Shown here: positions 56,162-64,000 of the stretch, in pieces
Layout of the letters: each line of letters opens with the position of its first letter
Position numbering within the stretch: the stretch's first letter is position 1
Source of the DNA: Whalleya microplaca
Lineage: Eukaryota; Ascomycota; Sordariomycetes; Xylariales; Xylariaceae
Direction: 5' to 3'
NCBI GenBank assembly: GCA_022497155.1
Contig: MU385747.1
Location: 248,001-312,000 of the forward strand
Length of the DNA stretch: 64,000 nucleotides
Notes under the pieces: model-generated
What the model saw: the letters and a program-made list of their open reading frames with translations, nothing else
Told to the model about the DNA's origin: nothing
Databases searched by the model: none
Translations under genes and position numbers: made by a program

Positions 56162-57249
56162 GTTGAGGCGGAACCTGCGGCGGAACCTGCGGGGGATAAT
56201 CAGAAGTTCGAGTATGGAATCATAAGGAGGATGGGTGGCGCTTAAAACATGGTGTCTGTTCAGGCGTGCTTATATGTTTGAATCTTAGAGGCGCGACGAT
56301 AATGCGCCACAAACTGAACTGTATAGCGCGACGCGTCGACTCATTCGAAAGTATATTCCAAGTCTCTGTGAAATCGAAAAATTTTCTGTAGTGTATAGTG
56401 TAATTATAAAATGCCAATTGGCTGCTTTGATATCCATGCATCTTGTAGGTTCGGAATTGGGCAGCCATTTTGGATGTCTGGACACCGTAGAGTTCGCTGG
56501 TCGAACCATAAGTCCAGCCACACCACTATGACGCCATGGCTGATTACCTACCGTACACGTGCAATTATCTCCGGCAAATCCTATTAATAGCTGTACCTGA
56601 GCTCCTTCGTGTCGCAGGTAAGTTCAAACCCTCGACAGTTTGAACTAATAAGGTAAGGGTTATGAACCTGAGATGGAACAATACATAGTACATGTAGAAA
56701 CGGAACAACTTGAGTCCATTAACATTCATCACTTCTCACCTTGTATTCCCTGTCTTGGGGCCGGGGCTCCATTGGGTGCTCTTTGGGGTAATGCATTCAA
56801 CGCGCATGAAACATCGAGATACCTCAAGAATGATCGACGTAAGGTAGTACTTGGTGTGTTCTCATTGGATGTTACCGAATGAAAGTATTCGAATCTGGGT
56901 AACCAAATGATTCAAGCATACCACTCCTTGCGCTCGATTGTATCTTGCACTTCAGGAAAAGCCGTCTTCGTTTTCGCAATGGTGATGATGTTGTTATTGA
57001 AAGAGTTTTAGCCTGTCAGCTGGCCTGAGACATCATGTTGCGATGTGGGGTGAAGAGAACACACTAATAACCTGGGTTTCGGGCATACGTACGTACCTGA
57101 TGCGGGGTTATCGTTATGAGAAATCTCCCCAACTCTCCGCTCCCCATCTTGGCTCTCCATCTTGTCTTCGTGCACCAATTAACTTCAGCGGGTGGGAATC
57201 TCATATTGACCAGAGGGTCAGATATAATACCTATATACAGTCTCTCAAA
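56162..57249. other. Divergent intergenic region
   Basis: Separates the F-box gene and the nitrilase-like gene, which point away from each other. No gene supported within it. Confidence 0.4.
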
Positions 57250-58300
57250 ATGGCGCCAGTCTATAAGGTTGCCCTAGTCCAACTTCATCCTAAGGTCTGT
57301 CTACCACACTTCACTGCTTTCGTAAGACTCATTCTTAGCCTTTATTGTGAATTCACATGAGAGCATATTTGTGGTGTTCTGTAAAAGAGGCGAACCTTAT
57401 TTGTATTGAACTTCGTTCACTCAAGAAGCAGATTAAATTAAGCTCTGGTTGCTTACTTCTATACAGCCCCTTGCACCCGCCGAGAACTTCGAAAAGGCCT
57501 CGTCTTTCATCAAGGGCGCTGCTAGCAAAGGATCTCACTTAGCTGTCTTGCCTGAATATCATCTCACGTCTTGGGTGCCAGACGAGCCGGGATTCAAGGC
57601 ATCATGTGCGGAATCCGAAGTTTACCTCAAGAGGTATCAGGATCTCGCCCGGGAACTTAGCATCTGCATCGTCCCCGGCACGATCATCGAGACCAAAGGT
57701 GACTCCCTGCACAACATCGCGTACTTCATCTCTTCGAATGGCGAGATCGCGGGAAGCTACCAGAAGAAGAATCTCTGGCACCCGGAACGCCCACACCTAG
57801 TGTCGTCAGCTCATCAACCACATGTGGCTTTCGATACGCCGCTAGGACGGGTGGGATTGCTGGTGTGCTGGGACCTCGCTTTCCCAGAGGCGTTCAGGGA
57901 GCTCATCACAGACGGCGCCGAGATTATCTGCATTCCGTCGTTCTGGACTTTGAAGGACGTGTCAGACCCGGCTTATGCTCTCAACCCCGAGGGCGAAGGC
58001 CTGTTCTTGAACAGCGCCATAGTCAGCCGCGCATTTGAGAACACCTGCGCGGTCGTGTATGTCAATGCAGGGGGTCCGGCGGAGGAAGGGGAGGAGACCA
58101 ATTTCGCGGGATTGAGCCAAGTTGGGGTCCCCCATGTTGGAGCTCTGGGGAGATTGGGGCGGGCTGAAGGGATATCGTTCGTGGACTTGGATATGGGTGT
58201 AGTGAAGCTTGCGGAAGGGAACTACAAGGTACGAGAAGACATGAAGAGAGAAGGGTGGCATTATGCGTATACGCAGATTAGGAATGGGGAAAAGCCATAG
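57250..58300 (+). CDS. Nitrilase-superfamily carbon-nitrogen hydrolase
   Basis: Two exons, 57250-57294 and 57467-58300, separated by a 172-bp intron (donor GTCTGT, acceptor ATACAG), give 292 residues. The short first exon encodes MAPVYKVALVQLHPK, the usual first beta-strand; exon 2 continues 'PLAPAENFEKASSFIKGAAS'. The catalytic triad is visible: Glu in 'VLPEYHLTSW', Lys in 'YQKKNLWHPERP', and Cys in 'GLLVCWDLAFPEAFREL'. Family members hydrolyse nitriles, amides or N-carbamoyl compounds. The 'YQKxxLxxxE' and 'CWDLxFPE' contexts fit aliphatic amidases or omega-amidase-like branches more than true nitrilases. Substrate unknown; probably cytosolic. Confidence 0.85.
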
Positions 58301-60650
58301 AAGCTACTCGTTCAAGCCGCTTAGGGTAATAAAATAGCTTCATGATAGGTGGTCGAGCCTATGAAGCATGCCACCGTTTGGAGAGTCGGAAGAACTACAG
58401 CATATTCCAGCAAGAACGCCGCCCGGGAAGCCAGATGCATACTCACTTTATTGCAATCTCAGCGAGATGATCCCAGATCGTGCCCATCAATTGATGAGTT
58501 GCCTTTTGAAGGCTAGCTCATCGCATCATTCGCTAAAGAGAAAAGAAAATCTCGCCACCGATTGCATAGTTGCTTTGGTGAAGCTGGCGTGAGAAGGCTT
58601 ATATACCATAGTAACACCGTGCATTCCTAACCGAGCCGCCTGCCTCAACCAAAAAAGCAGCATTGGTCAATGGGTAGGTTTGTCGGCCAGATAAAATCCC
58701 CAATGGGGTTTTTCGTAGAGACCTGGGTTCAAGTCACGGTGCAGTTCTGACTCACCACCGCTGCGGGCGCTTGACATCCAGTATCGAGCTTTTTTGTCAA
58801 TTTCTCTCGGTCAAATTAAATATGATTTGGTATGATTTTTTTTTCTTTTTCTTTTTTTCAAATCGCCGTGGTCCTGAAAAAAGCAATCCGACCACCATTG
58901 AGGATTTTGAAGTTAGATCACCTGCTTTGAGTTCGTACATGTCGGTGTGTAGCTGTCAGCTTCATGCCACTACATAACCCCCTTCTAAGGCATAATTACA
59001 ATCGATTTGCGCGCATCCTTCATACTATGTTCCTATGTATCTAAATCATCAAGTCAAGCTGCGAACTTAGCTAAACCACAACTCACCTAGATTTACTGGA
59101 CTTGAGTTGACGAAAACGCTAGTATTTTAGACACCATTGACGAGCTCTGTATTCTCATTGCCTACGGCACTCACGGGCCCTAAAGATACAACTCTTCTGC
59201 CGCAACCATTACTAGATTTCCTTGCAATGAAGTTATATAGCCTAATATTGGGACCTCTGAGGTGCGAATCCGTCATGCCATACTCACTTCGCGGGCGAGA
59301 CCGTTAGACCAGACTATGAGACTGATTCTATGCTACCCACTGACTCATTGTAGCCGTCGTCATTTTCAGGACTCCAGACGCTTCCTGTGGTATGTGAGGT
59401 CTGATGCTAGATCCTTTTAAGCGTAAGATATACTGTCAAACATCGAGTAGTGCTGCTCATTTGAGGGTCAAGGAATGGTACATTTCAAGGCATCTCGTAA
59501 GCATGGGGTAGCTATAATGTGTAACGGGCCATCCGCCTTTAGAATAGCTGAAGCTTAATTAAGTCGATCAAGTCTCATAAACATCGTGATACAAAGAAAC
59601 GCTTGATCCAGTGATCCGAAATCATTTGGTAGCGAATGGGCTCAGGGGCTTCCAACGCAGTGAAGCCTCTAGCCTGAACTGAAGGCTGGCTGGTCCGTGC
59701 CTGCTTTGGTAGGAAGCAACGCATATATCACAAGGAGGAATAATTAACGTGTAAATTCGAGTTTTAGATGTAAGCTGGCTATCACAGTGCACATAGAGAG
59801 CGCTGTAAGTCGACTCTAGGTTGGTAGCATTGACTCTGATTGGTCTCGCGGGGTGTAGAAGGCGCTGCGCATGTGACTGCTCATTTCAACAGGCGGTGAC
59901 ATATGGCAGTATCTATTATGTAAGGCATTTCCCAATTTCTCAAACCGATTACATGCTTGCCGCCGCTGACCACTCACGATTCAGGCAAAAGGATAGAAAT
60001 GGCTAGCTGCCGCTTCCCGGTGGCGCGATGTGGCCGGATCTCACGCTAAGGCCGTATGTGGCTAGCGTACGATTGCGTGATCGCATTGCTTGAATGCGAA
60101 TTCACTTCTCCTGCGCATTCTCATTGACTATTTCTGCTTCGACATCCGCTCGCTCGCCGCGTGGTTCGACCACCGACAACCGTTACCGGCTCGACACAAT
60201 GAGCTCAACGAAAGTATGGAGCGTTTTTGGCGTGGAGGTAGGTTAGCGATCTTCTTATTATTTTAGAGTTTTTTTCTCTTTTCTTTTAATTCTTGTGGAC
60301 GTGTGTGTGTGTAGTAACAAAATATACTCTACTTACTCTTCTTGTCTTCTGGCTTCGTCGCGAGTGACCTGGTATATATCGTCGTGTTTGGTGTCCCTGC
60401 TTCTCCACCCCAGAGAGACAGCAAGGCGCTGGTATTGACTAGATTTATCTACTGCCGCTTTTTTTTTAATCACACAAAGAAGATATCCTTTCCTTGCTTC
60501 TTACTTGGACAGAAGGATATCGCGTTCGTTCGGTCCTCTTGAATCAAGGCAGAAGAAATCGCCCAATCTAATCTGCTATTTTTGCGACTCCAGGAGTTCC
60601 CGGATTCTTCCACATTGCGTGTCCCACGATCTCCAAGACACGCGCCCAAG
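58301..60650. other. 2.3-kb gene-poor region upstream of the sulfite reductase gene
   Basis: No supported gene. It contains a T-rich tract at about 58838-58859, a TG repeat at about 60300-60313, and near 60199 an ATG (MSSTKVWSVFGVE) followed by GTAGGT. The last could be an upstream exon or leader of the next gene. Confidence 0.35.
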
Positions 60651-60707
60651 ATGCGATTGCAACAAGCTGAAAGCAGTGGCGGTGCTGCTCTCGCGGATCA
60701 GATCACC

Positions 60708-63700
60708 ATGCCCGAGGCCAAGACGACTCGCGCCGAGTTCACCAAGCAGTCCTCGAATCTGCCATTCGGCCAGTCCGTACCCTTCAAATCGATATCAGGC
60801 CCTACCTATGTCACCGGTCAATTGCTCGTCCAACAGATCGCCTACGCTCTGTCCGACAAGATATTCTCCTACTCGCCTGAGACCTTCGACCTCGATGTGG
60901 CTGTGAAGGACTGGGCCGCGACCCAAGAGAAGAACATTCATGGGTATCCTACCAAAGTATTGCCCCTCCAGACCCGCTCTGGAGCCGGTGCATTCGCGCT
61001 CGGTTATATTTTCTCCAAGGACTTCGATCTGAATAAGCGGCACATCCCCCAGAGTCTGTTGGCCCCGTCGCTCAGCTTGCGCCACCTGCGCTCCGCGTTG
61101 GACCAGCTCGCTCTGCTCTACGGAGTGGCCAGCCCTTTCGTCGCCCACGTAGCCGCTGCCGATTACGTTGCCGATGCGGGCCTCGTTGCCGAGTACGGCA
61201 CTGCTCTTCAACTGTCCGAGGAGCTGGGCTTGGGACTCGTCTCGAGCGGTTCGGCTTATGAGGCCCAACATATGTCTCTCTTCGCGACTCTGATGGCTAA
61301 GGTCTTGCCTACGATTCATCTGTACGATGGCGTTCGTACTTCCCGCGAGACTCTACGTGTCATCGATGTCCTAAGCGAAGTTGGCATTGCCGAGGTCTTC
61401 AACAAAGTATCCAAGACGGCAGAAACCCTGAACAAGCGTCTCGACAGTGCTGGCAAAGTCGTTGAGCTACTCCAGGCGTTCAATGAAGAACTTGGTACCG
61501 ACTACGAACCTTTCGAGTACGTTGGTCACGATGCCGCCGAGACCGTCGTTGTCATTTTTGGTAGTATAGAGGTTCAGCTGGCGAAGCAAGTGGTGTCCAA
61601 GCTTGCTGCTGACGGCGTAAAAATTGGAGCCGTAACCGTACGAGTGTACAGACCATTTGTCGAGGAAGCTTTCATCAAGGCCTTGCCTATCTCGGTTCAA
61701 AAGGTGGATGTTCTTGGACAAGTGGCGAACGAGATCGCAGTAGCCGATGCGTCGGTTCAGTCCGTACTGTATACGGACGTTTTGGCCGCCGTCTCTTTCT
61801 CGACTAAGTGGGCCTCAACCCCTTTAGTTACCGATGTCAAGTATCCGGCTTCTCAGGTGTTCACCCCGTCAAGCTTTACGACAGCTATCTCCCAGTCCGT
61901 GAGCAAAACATCAGTGGAGCCTATTGTTCAACTTCCACAGTTGGAGACGGCGCAGCAGTATATCTTCTGGGATACCGATGATTCGGTCGCTCTCTTTGCT
62001 CCAACCGTCGTGGGTAGTCTCCTGTCACGGGACTCGATCAACAATGTTTATTTAAACGAGTCTCACGACAACCTTGTCCAGGGTGGTGTTGTCCGAACCG
62101 ATTTGAGAACGTCCAAGAAGACCATTGATGCTCCGTATCCAGTGGAACAAGCTGACGCAATTTTGGTTGCCGAGGAAAAGCTCTTGAAAGAGGTGGCTGC
62201 ATCGAAGAGTGTGAAGAACGGTGGCACGCTGGTGCTGAGACTACCGAACTTCAAGGACGAAGAAGTTGAGAAGCGGATATCCACCACGATCCGCAAAGAC
62301 ATCCAGGCGAGAAATATTGCGCTTTACATCCTGGACACGGCTTCGTCTCCAGCCTATGAGAGTGACGCCAACGCTGCCAGACTGCTCCTTGAACTTGCTT
62401 TCCTCAAGGTTGCGCAGCCTGATATGAAGCATGACGTTCTGGAGAGGCTGGCCACTTTGGAGGCAAATCCCTCAACGCTAGAGGAATGCATTGACGCTCT
62501 GGGCAAATGCCTCAAGCAGTTCGAGGTACCGGAATCCTGGGCTGAGACTGTTGATGATGCTCCTCAGAGCTTACCCCAAACGCTTAACACAAACAGCTTC
62601 GCGTCATTTGATAAGAACGAGACGGAACAGGATGTGCAACTTAGCAACTGGGTATCTGCTGCCAAGGGCCTCGTCTTCAAGGAAGCCTATGCTACTGAGC
62701 GTGCCCTGCGTCCTGACCAGACAGCTAGGACGTTCACAATACACGTCAAGGAGAACCGTAGACTCACACCAACGACCTATGACCGAAATATTTTCCATAT
62801 TGAATTCGATTTAGGTAACTCGGGGCTCACCTACAAGATTGGGGAGGCACTCGGAATCCACGCCGAAAATGATCCCGAGCTGGTCCGAGAGTTTATCGAG
62901 TCCTACGCATTGAATGCGGACGATCTCGTACAGGTGCCATCCAGGGATAATGCGGCTATCTTTGAGACACGAACAGTCTATCAATCCTTGGTGCAGAACA
63001 TCGATATCTTTGGCAAACCCCCCAAGCGGTTCTACGAGGGGTTGGCTGAGTTTGCCACTGATGAGCTTGAGAAGAAGCAGTTGGCTCGTCTCGGTACACA
63101 AGAGGGAGCCGAAGAGTTCAAGCGCCGTACGGAAGAGGACACGCTTACTTTCGCAGATGTACTGGAGGAATTCAAGTCTGCCCACCCTAACTTCCCTGAC
63201 CTCGTCCGCCTTGTCGGACCTCTGAAGCGTCGTGAGTACTCGATCGCCTCTGCCCAAGCAGTGACACCAAATGCCGTGGCTCTCATGATCGTGGTGGTGG
63301 ATTGGGTTGATACCAAGGGACGGACTCGCTACGGTCAAGCCACTCGCTACCTCAGCGGCCTCCCAGTCGGCGCCGCCGTCACCGCGTCCGTCAAGCCCTC
63401 CGTCATGAAACTGCCCACCCGCGACGACGCGCCCCTGATCATGGCGGGTCTTGGCACGGGTCTGGCGCCCTTCCGCGCCTTTGTGCAATACCGCGCGATG
63501 CAGAAAGCGCAGGGCAAGCAGATCGGCGCAATCCTGTTGTACCTCGGCTCGCGCCACCAGCGCGAGGAGTACCTGTATGGCGAGGAGTGGGAGGCGTACC
63601 TGGACGCGGGCGTCATCACCCTGCTCGGCGCCGCCTTCTCGCGCGACCAGCCCAGCAAGATCTACATCCAGGACCGCATGCGCCAGACCATGGCCGACGT

Positions 63701-63890
63701 CGTCCAGGCCTACATCCGCGACGAGGGCTCCTTCTACCTGTGCGGCCCCACGTGGCCCGTCCCCGACGTCACGGATGTCCTTATGGAGGCCATCGCTACT
63801 GAGGCCAGGGGCGCTGGGCGTAAGGTCGATGCTAAGAAGGAGATTGATCGTCTCAAGGAGGATGGGCGGTATGTGCTTGAGGTCTACTAA
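60708..63890 (+). CDS. Sulfite reductase [NADPH] flavoprotein component, MET10 type
   Basis: An uninterrupted frame runs to 63890. In-frame Mets lie at 60651 and 60708; 60708 (MPEAKTTRAEFTKQ, context CACCATGC) was chosen, giving 1060 residues. The enzyme passes electrons from NADPH through FAD to the heme subunit (MET5 type), reducing sulfite to sulfide. The N-terminal half is the pyruvate:ferredoxin-oxidoreductase-like region typical of fungal MET10 (TRSGAGAFALGYIFSKDF, VRVYRPFVEEAFIKALP, KVDVLGQ). The cytochrome P450 reductase-like half follows: 'TYKIGEALGIHAENDPELV', 'KRREYSIASAQ' for FAD, 'AGLGTGLAPFRAFVQYRA' for NADPH/FAD, and 'FYLCGPTWPVPDVTDVL', with an aromatic C-terminus (LEVY). Function links it to the HAL2-type phosphatase in the same window. 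Confidence 0.92.
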   Translation: MPEAKTTRAEFTKQSSNLPFGQSVPFKSISGPTYVTGQLLVQQIAYALSDKIFSYSPETFDLDVAVKDWAATQEKNIHGYPTKVLPLQTRSGAGAFALGYIFSKDFDLNKRHIPQSLLAPSLSLRHLRSALDQLALLYGVASPFVAHVAAADYVADAGLVAEYGTALQLSEELGLGLVSSGSAYEAQHMSLFATLMAKVLPTIHLYDGVRTSRETLRVIDVLSEVGIAEVFNKVSKTAETLNKRLDSAGKVVELLQAFNEELGTDYEPFEYVGHDAAETVVVIFGSIEVQLAKQVVSKLAADGVKIGAVTVRVYRPFVEEAFIKALPISVQKVDVLGQVANEIAVADASVQSVLYTDVLAAVSFSTKWASTPLVTDVKYPASQVFTPSSFTTAISQSVSKTSVEPIVQLPQLETAQQYIFWDTDDSVALFAPTVVGSLLSRDSINNVYLNESHDNLVQGGVVRTDLRTSKKTIDAPYPVEQADAILVAEEKLLKEVAASKSVKNGGTLVLRLPNFKDEEVEKRISTTIRKDIQARNIALYILDTASSPAYESDANAARLLLELAFLKVAQPDMKHDVLERLATLEANPSTLEECIDALGKCLKQFEVPESWAETVDDAPQSLPQTLNTNSFASFDKNETEQDVQLSNWVSAAKGLVFKEAYATERALRPDQTARTFTIHVKENRRLTPTTYDRNIFHIEFDLGNSGLTYKIGEALGIHAENDPELVREFIESYALNADDLVQVPSRDNAAIFETRTVYQSLVQNIDIFGKPPKRFYEGLAEFATDELEKKQLARLGTQEGAEEFKRRTEEDTLTFADVLEEFKSAHPNFPDLVRLVGPLKRREYSIASAQAVTPNAVALMIVVVDWVDTKGRTRYGQATRYLSGLPVGAAVTASVKPSVMKLPTRDDAPLIMAGLGTGLAPFRAFVQYRAMQKAQGKQIGAILLYLGSRHQREEYLYGEEWEAYLDAGVITLLGAAFSRDQPSKIYIQDRMRQTMADVVQAYIRDEGSFYLCGPTWPVPDVTDVLMEAIATEARGAGRKVDAKKEIDRLKEDGRYVLEVY

Positions 63891-64000
63891 GGCTGGGGCG
63901 GATGGTGCGGGGATAGTGGTGTAGTTGGGTGGAGTGCGTTGGGGTTTTGTATATAGGAGAGGGAGATTTCATTTGTTGGATAAGCGATTTTATTAGCTGC

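Noticed and set aside
58660..58743. tRNA-like sequence with a GGTTCAAGTC T-arm motif and a possible D-arm
   Set aside because: The T stem has a mismatch, the acceptor ends do not pair well at the proper spacing, and no standard anticodon arm fits. At most a degenerate tRNA-derived piece.
25205..63890. A sulfur-assimilation gene cluster linking the HAL2-type and MET10-type genes
   Set aside because: They are 34 kb apart with a dozen unrelated genes in between, so chance linkage is the simpler view.

Overview
This window is nuclear DNA from a filamentous ascomycete (Pezizomycotina). Protein-coding genes carry short introns of about 50 to 170 bases with GT-AG borders. The gene set is typical of such fungi: a CrpA-like copper ATPase, a fungal rhodopsin-like receptor, GH28 and GH3 enzymes, a GMC oxidoreductase and a fungal sulfite reductase flavoprotein. 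The AT-rich blocks show C-to-T and G-to-A decay, the mark of repeat-induced point mutation (RIP). I cannot fix the genus; Eurotiomycetes is a guess.

Layout. 1-562: end of a TPR protein. 1643-5053: copper P-type ATPase. 6576-8532: Fot1/pogo-like transposon with its inverted repeats, RIP-decayed. 9410-11208: Rsm1/NIPA-like C3HC zinc-finger protein. 12211-25079: a 12.9-kb RIP-decayed LTR element with 126-bp direct repeats and a perfect 5-bp target duplication. It holds a recognisable Gypsy-type gag-pol plus about 5 kb of extra, unidentified decayed coding sequence. Only 125 bases later comes an intact HAL2/MET22-type phosphatase gene (25205-26473), which faces the mitochondrial ribosomal protein uL6m gene (26667-27616). 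28452-30299: seven-exon KAR5/Tht1-like nuclear fusion gene.

From about 31 to 58 kb the content is accessory in character: endopolygalacturonase, MpaB-like oxygenase, fruit-body-lectin-like ORF, kinase-like protein with a degenerate catalytic loop, Pth11/rhodopsin-like receptor, secreted GMC oxidoreductase, acyl-protein thioesterase-like hydrolase, cyanovirin-N-like protein, GH3 beta-glucosidase, Ser/Thr-rich surface protein, F-box protein and nitrilase-like hydrolase. Two non-autonomous inverted-repeat elements lie here (33303-33810 with 8-bp target duplications; 47783-48299 flanked by TA), and so does a dispersed repeat pair. The window ends with the MET10-type sulfite reductase flavoprotein (60708-63890).

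How genes connect: the HAL2-type phosphatase (which removes PAP) and the MET10-type flavoprotein (sulfite to sulfide) act in the same sulfate assimilation pathway but lie 34 kb apart and are not a cluster. Exon coordinates were derived by hand from reading frame and splice signals; all multi-exon models below close in frame.
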